Shown: positions 44,404 through 53,156, counted from the stretch's first letter. The stretch is 64,000 nt of DNA from Halobacillus_A sp043497005 (GCF_043497005.1 NZ_JBIEKE010000002.1:992001-1056000); one strand, 5' to 3'. The notes: a model not told the origin generated them from the letters alone. A program made the numbers and translations.

Positions 44404-45912
44404 CTAAATATTTTTCGAAGACTTTCGTTTGGTTCCTCTAACTTCTTGATTGGCAGCTTTAAAGAAAGAATACCCCATTAGAAGTACAATGACTGAAAAT
44501 GGAAAAGCTGCTATAATGAGCACATTTTGCAATCCCTGCGTACCGCCGAAATACACAATAATGGCAGCCATGGCTGATAGACTTAATCCCCAGACAATCT
44601 TTACTATTCCAGACGGATTGATTGCTCCTGACGTAGAAAGCATCCCTAAGACGAATGTAGCCGAGTCTGCAGATGTAATAAAAAAGATAGCAATTACTGC
44701 AATTGTTACAAAAGACATCACCATACCAAGCGGATATTGTTCAAGCATAGCGAAGGTGGCCGTTTCCATTGGATAGTCTGAGATTGCAGCTATCCCTTCC
44801 TGCTCCAGGTTCATAGCTGACACCCCAAATACGGCAAAAAAGATAAAGCAGACGAGCGAAGGTACAAACAATACCCCCATCATAAATTCCTTGATCGTTC
44901 GTCCTCTTGAGATCCTGGCAATGAATATACCAACAAACGGCGACCAGGAAATCCACCAGGCCCAGTAAAAAATGGTCCAGCTGTCGATCCAGGTACGGCC
45001 TTCCTCATTCAATGGCGCAATACGGAAGCTCATATGAAAGAAGTTTGTAATGTATCCTCCCAGCGAGTCCGTGAACATATTAAGAATATACAAAGTCGGC
45101 CCGACAATTAACAATGCAATCATTAATATAAACCCAAGGAGCATATTAATATTACTTAAATATTTTATACCCCGGCTGACTCCTGACCAGGCTGAAAAAA
45201 TAAACAGAGCCGTTGCAACGATGAGGATAATTAATTGTACGCCAAAGTTAGCCGGAGTATTAAAAAGAAATGCTAACCCTTCATTAATTTGCGCAGTCCC
45301 AAAACCCAGAGTAGCTGCAACACCAACCACTGTGGCCACTACAGCTAAAGTATCAATCATTCTGCCTGCCAATCCATCCATACGCTTTTTACCGAACACG
45401 GGTACAAGCGTAGCACTGATCAGCCCGGCATAGCCTTTATGAAATTTGAAATATGCTAATACTAAGGCGACAAGGGCATAAACAGCCCAGGCATGGATCC
45501 CCCAGTGGAAAAAAGAAAATTGCAGGGCTTCTCTTATTGCCTGATCACTTCCGGGTTCAGCACGCGGACTGCTTATAAAAGCGTGAGAAATAGGTTCAGC
45601 TGTTGTCCAGAAAACAAGTCCCATTCCCATTCCTGCACTAAAAAGCATAGCAAACCAGGCCGTTAAGCTGAATTCAGGTTTTTCATTCTGCTTGCCCAGT
45701 CTAATATGTTTGAATCGAGAAAACATTAAGTACACACAAAATACGAGCATTAACATAATAATTAATAAGTAATACCATCCAAACCGCGTGGAAATGAAAG
45801 CAGTGGCCTCTGCGGTCGTTTCTTTTAAATTCTCTGGAGCAATTACACCCCAAAGAACAAATAACCCGCATATAACAAGACCATACCAAAAAACAGTTGT
45901 TACTCTCTTCAT
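44404..45912 (-). CDS. BCCT-family osmolyte transporter (OpuD/BetP-like)
   Basis: Sodium- or proton-coupled uptake of betaine, choline or carnitine-type compatible solutes. 502 residues and twelve predicted transmembrane helices. The betaine-binding and coupling region SAGMGMGLVFWTTAEPISHA and the second signature FYWAWWISWSPFVGIFIARI are intact, with SRGRTIKEF after it. FFITSADSATFVLGM is also characteristic. The extramembrane tails are short (cytoplasmic C-terminus only RKSSKNI), so osmosensing by a long tail as in BetP is not expected. ATG follows AGAGGTGG. Fits a salt-adapted host. Confidence 0.93.
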   Translation of the reverse strand: MKRVTTVFWYGLVICGLFVLWGVIAPENLKETTAEATAFISTRFGWYYLLIIMLMLVFCVYLMFSRFKHIRLGKQNEKPEFSLTAWFAMLFSAGMGMGLVFWTTAEPISHAFISSPRAEPGSDQAIREALQFSFFHWGIHAWAVYALVALVLAYFKFHKGYAGLISATLVPVFGKKRMDGLAGRMIDTLAVVATVVGVAATLGFGTAQINEGLAFLFNTPANFGVQLIILIVATALFIFSAWSGVSRGIKYLSNINMLLGFILMIALLIVGPTLYILNMFTDSLGGYITNFFHMSFRIAPLNEEGRTWIDSWTIFYWAWWISWSPFVGIFIARISRGRTIKEFMMGVLFVPSLVCFIFFAVFGVSAMNLEQEGIAAISDYPMETATFAMLEQYPLGMVMSFVTIAVIAIFFITSADSATFVLGMLSTSGAINPSGIVKIVWGLSLSAMAAIIVYFGGTQGLQNVLIIAAFPFSVIVLLMGYSFFKAANQEVRGTKRKSSKNI

Positions 45913-46120
45913 GGGTCCACCTCTTATGTATTAGTTTCTTAGTGAAAAATTGTTCCAGCGCTACGTACCACTAACCTGATGCTCAGCCTTAAATTACCCT
46001 GTACAACGCAAATTCAAACAATTTTCTCCAACCTTCTCATCATTGTATAATAACCGGTCGCTATATCAAAATAATACCCTGCGAGGCGCTTCCATAGTAA
46101 AGAGAACTTACACCTAACTT

Positions 46121-46585
46121 TTAAGGCACCACCCCCATCATTCGTATCACTTTTCCATATAGTTCAGGTCCAATTTCAACTAATCCGTTTTTCTTATAAA
46201 ACTTCACAGCCTTCAGGTTGGTGGGCGAAACTCTTAAATGATAATGCCGCAGACCTTTCCGACGAAAAAAATCTTCCGCGAAGGACTGAAGCCATTTTCC
46301 TTTTCCATTCCCCCGCTCCCCAGCTATTAAATAAAAAAGATGAACGTAGCCGATCCGCTCTCCTTTATACTCTCTAATCGATAATTCTATTTGACCTATC
46401 GGTTTACCATTCTCTTCAATTAACACACATCCTTCCGGGTATTTAGCAAGTTGCTCACTAAGCCAGTTTACATACTCTTCCTCATTGAAATGCTGCTCCT
46501 CACCAAAGCTTACGTAAAATGAATCTTTTTGAAATTGAATAACTGCAGCCCGGTCTCTCGGCAATTGAATCGGTTTAAAGATCAT
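46121..46585 (-). CDS. GNAT acetyltransferase
   Basis: 154 residues. YLIAGERGNGKGKWLQSFAE is the acetyl-CoA site and VSPTNLKAVKFYKKNGLVEI the conserved C-terminal segment. Start behind AAAAGGAAG. Single gene. Substrate unknown. Confidence 0.87.
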   Translation of the reverse strand: MIFKPIQLPRDRAAVIQFQKDSFYVSFGEEQHFNEEEYVNWLSEQLAKYPEGCVLIEENGKPIGQIELSIREYKGERIGYVHLFYLIAGERGNGKGKWLQSFAEDFFRRKGLRHYHLRVSPTNLKAVKFYKKNGLVEIGPELYGKVIRMMGVVP

Positions 46586-46726
46586 TCACTTCGCTTCCTT
46601 TTCTAAACTAACCATTATATATGCTTACAATTATTTCAAAAAGAAGGGGCGCACTCAATCCTCTTTTCATTAGTTTCTGTTTTAAGTAAGGGAGGATTCA
46701 AGGGATCTATAAAAGGTAGAATTTTA

Positions 46727-46772
46727 AAAATCGGTTGGTTTGGAATTTAAATTCCAGACCAACCGATTTTAA
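46727..46772 (-). terminator. Terminator of the SRPBCC gene
   Basis: AAAATCGGTTGGT and ACCAACCGATTTT with a second inner pairing GGAATTTAAATTCC. Long perfect stem, possibly bidirectional. Confidence 0.85.
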
Positions 46773-46852
46773 AGAGATTTGCGCATTCTATTTCTAAAAA
46801 CATGGGCTATTTCTACGTACTTAGAATGCTAAAATATCGACATTCATTAGAA

Positions 46853-47365
46853 TTACTGAATTTCAATTAAGTAAGCATCAAGGCATTCAAATTGAGAGGC
46901 CATGCCTTCAATGACGCCCATATTTTTCACGGCTTCCAGATCCTCCACAGTAGCAAATTCACTACGAGTTCTCAGCTTGACGCCATTCTCTTGTGCATAA
47001 AAATTTAAAGTAACTACAATTTGCGGCATACTCTCTGATGGGTTTCCCTTTTCATCAGAAAAAACATCAGTATAAGTAATACTTGTCGGAACTGAGATTT
47101 CCTGAAATTTTCCTAACCCCCACGATTCCTGCCCATAGAAGTCTCCCTGCGTTTTATCCACACAGCGCATGCAATAATGCCACGAACCTCCTGGTTTAAA
47201 CTCAAATGTTTTATTTTCAGTTTCCCACCCTTGCGGCCCCCACCACTCTTCCAAATGGTGAGATTGTGAAAACACTTGAAACAAGAGACTCTGCGGAGCA
47301 TTAAAATTTCGCTCGATAACTAAGTCTCTACCTTCCACCCAAACTTCCACTTTGTTTTCAGCCAC
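46853..47365 (-). CDS. SRPBCC (AHSA1-type) protein
   Basis: 170 residues. VIERNFNAPQSLLFQVFSQS then HLEEWWGPQGWETENKTFEF and GGSWHYCMRC are the standard AHSA1/START-like opening. Later GVKLRTRSEFATVEDLEAVK with a C-terminal helix. Small-ligand binding fold of unknown partner. GTG start behind AGGAGGG. Confidence 0.87.
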   Translation of the reverse strand: MAENKVEVWVEGRDLVIERNFNAPQSLLFQVFSQSHHLEEWWGPQGWETENKTFEFKPGGSWHYCMRCVDKTQGDFYGQESWGLGKFQEISVPTSITYTDVFSDEKGNPSESMPQIVVTLNFYAQENGVKLRTRSEFATVEDLEAVKNMGVIEGMASQFECLDAYLIEIQ

Positions 47366-47400
47366 TTACATCCCTCCTGGTTGAACACTTTATTGTACTT

Positions 47401-48615
47401 TTATATGAGTAAGCATTCGTGGTCATACATAAATGAATACTGAAGATCGATAAACAGAAAATGCTGATCCGTCAATGGATAGCTGAAGGTTCGGATCATA
47501 TCCTTTGTCTCAATATCTGAATAGATTTCCGAAAGCATGCCCTTATTAGAAATTTTCATCTGCATTACATTCTCTAAGAAATAAGGTCGAAACGCCCAGT
47601 TGGATCCTTTTTTATAGGGCTCGAGCTCCCAGCTTGCTTCATGTTTTCTAAAGTTTGAAGAAACCTGCTGGCCGTCACTGTTACATACGAACATTCGAAA
47701 GCTTTCTTTATCAAATTGATCCGTAACCCAATCGATAAAAGAGTCCGCCTTTCTTGGTCCTTCCCATTTCGATAAAATTTTTTTCACCTTTTGTTCCCAG
47801 GAAGTAACTAAGGTAAGACGTCTTTCGATCAGTGATTTCTCTCTTTGTATATAGGCAGCAACTTTAGACGTTAAATTCAAAGTCAAATGCTCTTTAGATA
47901 AAAGCTTAAAGCTGGGCTTGGCTAAATAAAATCCTTGATAGTAACGTCCTCCATGTTTCCAGGCGAAGTGCAGCTGGAAATCCTCTTCAATATTCTCAAA
48001 AAGCAGGGCGGCCCCTATCCGCTGAGCGAGCATGGATAATGAATACATGATATCCTGGAACCCATCAGCATTATGCGTACGAATAGATTTTGTATCAATC
48101 TTCAATATATGAGGCTCCAGCTGGCGGATACGATCAATATTAGAGCTCTTTGCTCCGACATGATCGATCGCCACTTGGATGCCAAACGTCTTATAGTAAA
48201 GCAGCAAATGACTGAGTTCCTCAAATTCTTCATCAAAGTCGTGCTCGGTGACTTCAATGACCACTCGATTCATCGCAAATCCTTTTTGTTCAAAAAGTAG
48301 TAACGTTTCTAACAAATCTTCTCCATCATTAATCATGAGCTGCTTGGCATTTCGATTGATAAATAAATACCCTTCTTTCTGATACGAAAGCATATCAGAA
48401 AGAGCTAAATATAATAAATGCTGATCAACCTCTACTTTAAATTCTTCAGGCACTTCATCATCATGAAAAAACTCCCCGAGGCTTCTCCACTCGTTGTTGT
48501 AATAAAAACGTCCCAGTACTTCATAGCCTGCAACATCATGCTTAATTGCACTGATAACAGGCTGGTAGACAGGTTTTATCTTATGTAAATGACTTACAAT
48601 ATCTAATGGATCCAT
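47401..48615 (-). CDS. EAL-domain protein, YkuI-like, degenerate active site
   Basis: 404 residues from ATG 48615, which follows AAAGGAGGGAG; the frame is open to 48642. An EAL domain covers about residues 1-250 (DPLDIVSHLHKIKPVYQPV, GYEVLGRFY, VIEVTEHDF, HGGRYYQGFYLAKPS), then a YkuI_C/PAS-like domain (LTLVTSWEQKVKKILSKWEG to the end, with SNFRKHEASWELEP). The catalytic DDFG motif reads DHVG, so a metal-binding Asp is lost. It may bind cyclic di-GMP without hydrolysing it, as discussed for YkuI. Single gene. Confidence 0.88.
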   Translation of the reverse strand: MDPLDIVSHLHKIKPVYQPVISAIKHDVAGYEVLGRFYYNNEWRSLGEFFHDDEVPEEFKVEVDQHLLYLALSDMLSYQKEGYLFINRNAKQLMINDGEDLLETLLLFEQKGFAMNRVVIEVTEHDFDEEFEELSHLLLYYKTFGIQVAIDHVGAKSSNIDRIRQLEPHILKIDTKSIRTHNADGFQDIMYSLSMLAQRIGAALLFENIEEDFQLHFAWKHGGRYYQGFYLAKPSFKLLSKEHLTLNLTSKVAAYIQREKSLIERRLTLVTSWEQKVKKILSKWEGPRKADSFIDWVTDQFDKESFRMFVCNSDGQQVSSNFRKHEASWELEPYKKGSNWAFRPYFLENVMQMKISNKGMLSEIYSDIETKDMIRTFSYPLTDQHFLFIDLQYSFMYDHECLLI

Positions 48616-48781
48616 CGATCTCCCTCCTTTTTGTGCTCTCAAGTTCTATAGGGATATATAATAAATTATCCGGATATTTTTATTATATATCCCGACTTCA
48701 TATGTTGTCATGTGAATCCTTTTTCTTGCGTCCTTCGTATAATAGGTCATCAGTATTTATATTAGAAATGAGGTGAGGTTC

Positions 48782-48886
48782 ATGTTCTTTCGCATTTTCC
48801 ATAAAACCAACCGTCCCGCTAGAATAGCTCTCCTATCTGGATCCATCCTGCTGCTTTTAACTGGATTAGCGATCTTTTTTCTTTAA
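48782..48886 (+). CDS. 34-residue membrane micropeptide
   Basis: Reads MFFRIFHKTNRPARIALLSG then SILLLLTGLAIFFL. Basic N-terminus, one transmembrane helix, nothing after it. Ribosome binding site GAGGTGAGG at seven bases. Placed alone between divergent or convergent neighbours. Function unknown; could be a small membrane regulator. Confidence 0.55.
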   Translation: MFFRIFHKTNRPARIALLSGSILLLLTGLAIFFL

Positions 48887-48902
48887 CCTTTTCCATGCAT
48901 CA

Positions 48903-48932
48903 AAAAAAGGCGCTGCATAGCACCCTTTTTAA
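48903..48932 (-). terminator. Weak terminator of the RNase H-like gene
   Basis: GGTGCT..AGCGCC with one mismatch and a following T7 on the minus strand. Confidence 0.5.
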
Positions 48933-49585
48933 TTTACTTCACTCGTACTCGTAATATCAATGTCCTGTAAGGCTTGAGTAGCCAACCGATCCGCTTCTCG
49001 ATTCGATTTACGGGAAACGACTGCATACTCCGGTTGTATGCCCATTTCTTTCATTTTTCGTTCAATGCGGTCGGCCCAATTGGATAACTCCTCTTCTAAA
49101 CAAGGCCACTCCCCATCCAGCTGATTAATGACCACTTGAGAATCTCCAATTACAGTGACCGGCAAGTGATGTACGCCTAACAATTCAAGTTCTTTCAAAG
49201 CAAAGTGCAGCGCAGCATATTCAGCTTCATTATTAGAATGCAGCTGGTCTACTTGGGCGTTTTTTCTTAAACGAAACGATTTACCACTTTGATCATAATA
49301 AATGGCACATCCTAAACCAGAACGCTTAGTATCGTGATCAAACCCGCCATCAAAATAAATAATGATATTATGCGGCTCGGTTTCGATGCCCTTCATATAC
49401 TGCTTTAGTTCCTTTGTATTCCATGTACGTTCAGAGCGGTCAATGAAAGTGATCGTTTTCGCTCTCCCCGTTTTTTCAAGATCCTCTGCAATAAGCAGCG
49501 CTTGACCTGCCCGCATCTCGTCAGAAGTAAAATGTGTCTCCGTTCGCTTCGGTGTCTTATATGTCATTTCGATCCGCACATGCAT
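48929..49585 (-). CDS. RNase H-like protein (type I fold)
   Basis: 218 residues from ATG 49585, behind GAGGAGGGGGG; the frame is open to 49630. Residues 1-70 are an extra domain. The C-terminal 140 residues are an RNase H fold with acidic residues in FDGGFD, NNEAEYAALHFAL, VIGDSQVVINQL and SNREADRLATQAL. All four catalytic acids are present. This resembles the YpdQ/YpeP group of bacilli. Likely a RNA:DNA-hybrid nuclease, activity not proven for this group. Confidence 0.85.
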   Translation of the reverse strand: MHVRIEMTYKTPKRTETHFTSDEMRAGQALLIAEDLEKTGRAKTITFIDRSERTWNTKELKQYMKGIETEPHNIIIYFDGGFDHDTKRSGLGCAIYYDQSGKSFRLRKNAQVDQLHSNNEAEYAALHFALKELELLGVHHLPVTVIGDSQVVINQLDGEWPCLEEELSNWADRIERKMKEMGIQPEYAVVSRKSNREADRLATQALQDIDITSTSEVN

Positions 49586-49663
49586 CGTAGGATGCCCCCC
49601 TCCTCTCAAGCTTTGACAAACTACATTCATTGTTCCCTTTGATCCGGAATAATATGTCTGCTT

Positions 49664-50119
49664 TTATTGCTGCCGCCGTGCTTCTTGTTCAACGCGGTCC
49701 ATAAACTCTGTTACAACATCATGGTTGCCCTTTTTATTGGCAAGCTTCAGCATCGCCCTGCCTACAAAATTCACTCCCTCGTTCTGCCCTTCATAAATAA
49801 GCTTTGTCCGATTATCATCCAGCTTTATGAGGTGATAGGATACTGTAATCTCGAAGGCTTTTCCTATAATAAAACTTACCTTTTTATACTTTTCGTCTTC
49901 TTTATTTTCATAAGCCAGTGTATCGACGATGTACGTTTCCAAACGTTTCCCTTCTCGGTACGTCTGCCTGTGCTTAGCACCCGGTTCATCTTCACTTTTT
50001 TCGATCAGCGCGTGTTCTTCTACTTTAGGCATAATCCGTTTAATATTTTGATCTAAAAACAATTCCCACACGTTTTCTATGTTGGTTTCAATCACCTTTT
50101 CTTCTTTCCATTCGATCAT
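49664..50119 (-). CDS. SRPBCC-family protein
   Basis: 151 residues. IEWKEEKVIETNIENVWELF is the first strand-helix of a START-like fold, and KGNHDVVTEFMDRVEQEARR the long C-terminal helix that covers the cavity. Overlaps the MerR gene by four bases (ATGA), so it is co-expressed with that regulator. Possibly binds the regulator's ligand; inference. Confidence 0.8.
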   Translation of the reverse strand: MIEWKEEKVIETNIENVWELFLDQNIKRIMPKVEEHALIEKSEDEPGAKHRQTYREGKRLETYIVDTLAYENKEDEKYKKVSFIIGKAFEITVSYHLIKLDDNRTKLIYEGQNEGVNFVGRAMLKLANKKGNHDVVTEFMDRVEQEARRQQ

Positions 50120-50460
50120 TCCTCATTCTCCCTTCCTGCAGCAAGAAAACCTTCAATATCTTTTATTTTTGAGTGAAGATGGTTGATTTGCAGTTGAATG
50201 TTATCCCGCTTTTTTTGCAGTAGTGCTTCAAGATTTGCAAATGATTCGTCTTCCATTACTGAAATCATTTCCTGAATCGTAAACTCAAACTCTCTCAATT
50301 TCACTAACAGCATAGCTAGGAAAAAACTTCCATCATCATAATAGCGGTAGTGATTTTCAGGATGAACATAAGCAGGTTCCAGCAGTTTAACCTCGGCGTA
50401 ATAACGCAGTGTTTCTTTTGTAAGACCTGTCATCTCTGCAAACTCACTAATTTTATACAT
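50116..50460 (-). CDS. MerR-family regulator
   Basis: 114 residues. Helix-turn-helix YKISEFAEMTGLTKETLRYY, wing AEVKLLEPAYVHPENHYRYY, then a coiled-coil dimerisation helix (residues about 75-112). Too short for a dedicated ligand domain. The upstream promoter has a 19-base spacer and a dyad, typical of MerR-activated promoters, so it likely controls itself and the downstream SRPBCC gene. Ribosome binding site GGGAGGGAG. Confidence 0.92.
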   Translation of the reverse strand: MYKISEFAEMTGLTKETLRYYAEVKLLEPAYVHPENHYRYYDDGSFFLAMLLVKLREFEFTIQEMISVMEDESFANLEALLQKKRDNIQLQINHLHSKIKDIEGFLAAGRENEE

Positions 50461-50478
50461 GTTCTCCCTCCCCTCTTA

Positions 50479-50509
50479 TTTTAAACCTTAAGGTGCACTA
50501 CAGGGTCAA
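50479..50509 (-). promoter_or_regulatory. MerR-type promoter with 19-base spacer and dyad
   Basis: TTGACC, 19 bases, TTAAAA on the minus strand. The spacer carries an imperfect dyad centred on GTGCAC and bounded by ACC and GGT. The start codon of the MerR gene is 18 bases further on. Confidence 0.6.
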
Positions 50510-50510
50510 G

Positions 50511-50732
50511 CATGCAGGGAATAAAAGTTAGCTACTTTATCTAAAGCAGGTCATCCTTGATGCCGCTCCAACGTTTACGCTTCTATCTCTTTGAGTGCCA
50601 CTTTCTTATGTCATGAAAGAGAGTTGAGTATATTGCTTTCAGTACGTTTTATTTCTACTTCTCGTACTTATATTCCTCCTTACAATATAAATTCTTATAT
50701 CTATTTTACAACGTTCTATACGTTCCCTTTTA
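50511..50732. other. Divergent spacer, no gene seen
   Basis: Between the MerR-type promoter and the MarR promoter. No supported open frame; GTCATGAAAGAGAG and nearby short repeats are not interpretable. Confidence 0.35.
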
Positions 50733-50761
50733 TTGACTTTTCACCTTCTTTACTTGTAAAG
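50733..50761 (+). promoter_or_regulatory. MarR promoter region with inverted repeat
   Basis: TTGACT at 50733 is a -35 candidate. CTTTAC-TT-GTAAAG at 50748-50761 is a perfect 6-2-6 palindrome in the spacer and the -10 region, a likely autoregulatory MarR site. No -10 with ideal spacing could be fixed. Confidence 0.45.
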
Positions 50762-50804
50762 TAGTATGTATAGCAACTATTTTCCCGCAGGGGAGGAATA
50801 AAGC

Positions 50805-51266
50805 ATGAATTTAACTTTTCAAGACTATATAAGCATTAAAATTCATAAGACAGATTTAAAACTTACTAGTTTTATTAAAAGTCAGCTTAAGCCATATAAC
50901 CTCGCACCTGAGCAGAACCTGATTATGATGCTGCTGTGGGAGAAGGATGGACTTTCTCAAAACCAACTGGCCAAACAATTAAATAAAGATAAAACGAACA
51001 TAGCGCGTATGGCATCCAACCTTGAAGATAAAGGCTTTATAAGACGGGAAGGCTCATCGTCAGACCGTCGCTCGCTGGAACTTTATCTGACAGCTTCAGG
51101 AAAACAATTAAAGGAAAAGATACTGCCTGTTGCTGAGAATTTTAACGACATTGTCTGCGAAGGAATTACTCAAGGTGAATTGAAACAGTTAGATCGTCTT
51201 CTTTCGAAAATGAATCAAAATATTGAAAAACAGGACGAAAGAAAGGATGAAGGAAATGCCAAATAA
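50805..51266 (+). CDS. MarR-family regulator
   Basis: 153 residues. Winged helix LIMMLLWEKDGLSQNQLAKQ, LNKDKTNIARMASNLEDKGF and IRREGSSSDRRSLELYLTAS are clear. The flanking helices form the dimer. The gene overlaps a pirin gene by 11 bases, and a palindrome lies in its promoter. MarR-pirin pairs are common in Firmicutes and often respond to oxidants or aromatic compounds. Ribosome binding site GGGGAGG. Confidence 0.92.
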   Translation: MNLTFQDYISIKIHKTDLKLTSFIKSQLKPYNLAPEQNLIMMLLWEKDGLSQNQLAKQLNKDKTNIARMASNLEDKGFIRREGSSSDRRSLELYLTASGKQLKEKILPVAENFNDIVCEGITQGELKQLDRLLSKMNQNIEKQDERKDEGNAK

Positions 51267-52119
51267 CTTTCAGCGTGAAGTGAAAGACCACTGGTACGTA
51301 GAGTATAACGAAATGTCTTTCCCATCCATTCAAAAAGGATGGGTGCTTCCAGTTGATCGCTGGGCTGAGTTCGATCCTTTTATACTGATGGCAGAAGACT
51401 GGTTTAAAAAAGGAACGTTCCCTGACCACCCGCACCGGGGATTTCAAACCGTAACTTATGTGATCGACGGAAGACTTGAGCATATTGATAACGCCGGAGG
51501 CCGGGACATTCTCGAACCTGGTGATGTGCAGTATATGAATGCCGGCTGGGCTGCCCGTCATGCTGAAGATGGCGTAGAGGATGATATCGCCCACACCCTT
51601 CAGTTATGGCTTAACTTGCCTAAAGATAAAAGAAACACAGAAACCACTTATCAAAATGTCTATTCGGAAGACGCCCCCGTCGTTTCCTTTAAAGGAGGAC
51701 ATGTTAAAGTTTTTTCCGGAGATGTAGCGGGTGTGCATGGCCCGATGCAATCCATTGTTCCAATAACACTGACAGAAATAACGTTAGCTAAAGGTGCGGA
51801 GTATCATCTGAAGATTCCTGAGAATCATAATGCTTTCCTTTATGTATTAGCTGGCGATTTAGATGCAGGCACTTCTAAGGTTAACCTTAGAAAACATGGT
51901 GTAGCGACTCTCAGCTTTAATGAAAAAGGAGATACAAATGGAACGAGTGACCTGTATATAAAATCTAACAAACGCCAAACAAAAGTACTCGTTTATTCTG
52001 GAACACCCATTCGAGAAACCATTGTTCCTTATGGACCGTTTGTGATGAACACAATGGAAGAAATTAAACAAGCCTACCGTGATTTTCATGATGGTAAATT
52101 TGGACCGCCCGCTGAATAA
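51256..52119 (+). CDS. Pirin-family cupin protein
   Basis: 287 residues from ATG 51256 (behind AAGGATGAAGGA); the frame opens 11 codons earlier. Double cupin. The metal site is in the first cupin: DHPHRGFQTVTYVIDGRLEH then IDNAGGRDILEPGDVQYMNA and ARHAED, giving three His and one Glu. The second cupin is partly degenerate. Some pirins are quercetin dioxygenases or redox-dependent regulators; the role here is open. Co-transcribed with the MarR gene and terminated by hairpin copy 4. Confidence 0.9.
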   Translation: MPNNFQREVKDHWYVEYNEMSFPSIQKGWVLPVDRWAEFDPFILMAEDWFKKGTFPDHPHRGFQTVTYVIDGRLEHIDNAGGRDILEPGDVQYMNAGWAARHAEDGVEDDIAHTLQLWLNLPKDKRNTETTYQNVYSEDAPVVSFKGGHVKVFSGDVAGVHGPMQSIVPITLTEITLAKGAEYHLKIPENHNAFLYVLAGDLDAGTSKVNLRKHGVATLSFNEKGDTNGTSDLYIKSNKRQTKVLVYSGTPIRETIVPYGPFVMNTMEEIKQAYRDFHDGKFGPPAE

Positions 52120-52156
52120 AGAGTAAAACAATCCGGGGCAAAACGGAATAAAGCAA

Positions 52157-52201
52157 AAATAATCCGAATGATTCGATTGAAATCAGTTCGGATTATTTAT
52201 A
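52157..52201 (+). terminator. Hairpin terminator, copy 4 of the repeated family
   Basis: AATAATCCGAATGATT with AATCAGTTCGGATTATT, one mismatch in the upper stem. Preceded by GGGGCAAAAC, as copy 3 is by CGGGCCAAAAC. Confidence 0.8.
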
Positions 52202-52298
52202 TGAAATCTAACGTGCACTATCGCTCATCAAAATACTTCCCCTTCCTTCATCGAGCAAAGGTGAGGTAGTGAAGGAGACTCCTTTTCTGCCTTAAGGA

Positions 52299-52396
52299 GG
52301 ACCCTTCCACTCCTGCGGAAGAACGAGTGTGCGAGATCGCCGAGCGTGGTCTTCGCGAGGAAGCTCGGACGCTCGGACGCGGAAAGGGAAGGGTCC
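52299..52396. repeat. GC-rich palindromic intergenic element
   Basis: GGACCCTTCC and GGAAGGGTCC are perfect inverted ends. The interior includes GAGCGTGGTCTTCGCGAGG and a local GCTCGGACGCTCGGACGC direct repeat. It follows hairpin copy 4, as the element at 23475 follows copy 3. No gene lies between 52120 and 52471. Confidence 0.6.
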
Positions 52397-52471
52397 TTCG
52401 CTACTGGCGGCAAGGAAAAACAGGAGGTTTTCCACGAGTTAAATGGAGTCACTGAGCTGTATTTTTTAATA

Positions 52472-53017
52472 TTACTCAGCACTATTAATATATTCTTCTT
52501 CTTCGGATTCTGAAAGAATACCTGTCGCCTTACCAACGTTTCCGCCTTGTAAACTCCACATTTTATTATGATCCTCATCTACTGAGGAAAAATCTCCCTG
52601 CGACCACTTATTAAGTATTTGTTCATAAACACTTTTATGAGAAAGTTCCGCTTCATTTAGCGCGGAAGAAAGCCAATTAATCCGTTCTTCTGTTATTTTA
52701 TAGAAGCCCCACTTATCATTGGCCACTACTTTTTGGTGTGACATCTTATGTATATATTCCTGAAAATCACCATCGCGCATGTCAGAAGCTTCAACAGCAT
52801 CCCCAAAAGGGTTCAAATCTTCACTTTCATTTTCTTCAAATTTCTTATCAGAAAGTTCATTTACTTCGTGAACCTCCTCTTCCTCGTTCTGTTCGTCCTT
52901 CCCTGCAGAAGAAGCAGGTGTATCTTCTTCCATTAGATCAACAAAAATAAGCACCCCAAACCCGAGCAAAAGGACGGATATTAGAGCGGCTAATAAACCA
53001 AATATCTTCTTATACAT
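52472..53017 (-). CDS. Membrane-anchored acidic protein (probably DUF6241)
   Basis: 181 residues from ATG 53017, behind GGGGGG. N-terminal hydrophobic anchor (IFGLLAALISVLLLGFGVLI), then an Asp/Glu-rich linker, then a conserved-looking soluble part (NPFGDAVEASDMRDGDFQEY, IHKMSHQKV, KWGFYKITEERINWL). I believe this is the DUF6241 family but am not certain. Function unknown. Confidence 0.7.
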   Translation of the reverse strand: MYKKIFGLLAALISVLLLGFGVLIFVDLMEEDTPASSAGKDEQNEEEEVHEVNELSDKKFEENESEDLNPFGDAVEASDMRDGDFQEYIHKMSHQKVVANDKWGFYKITEERINWLSSALNEAELSHKSVYEQILNKWSQGDFSSVDEDHNKMWSLQGGNVGKATGILSESEEEEYINSAE

Positions 53018-53156
53018 ACGTTCCCCCCTCATGCAAAACTCTATGTACTATAATATAGGTCCAAAGAACTCAATTCAAGTATATAGTAATAAAACCAAAT
53101 TATGGTCTTACAAAGAAGGGGAGCGAGCTTTTATACCTAGTTTCAGCAGTATTTTT

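Noticed and set aside
52228..52578. 116-codon minus-strand frame across the palindromic element
   Set aside because: It is built from the repeat element and overlaps the end of the DUF6241-like gene; no ribosome binding site.
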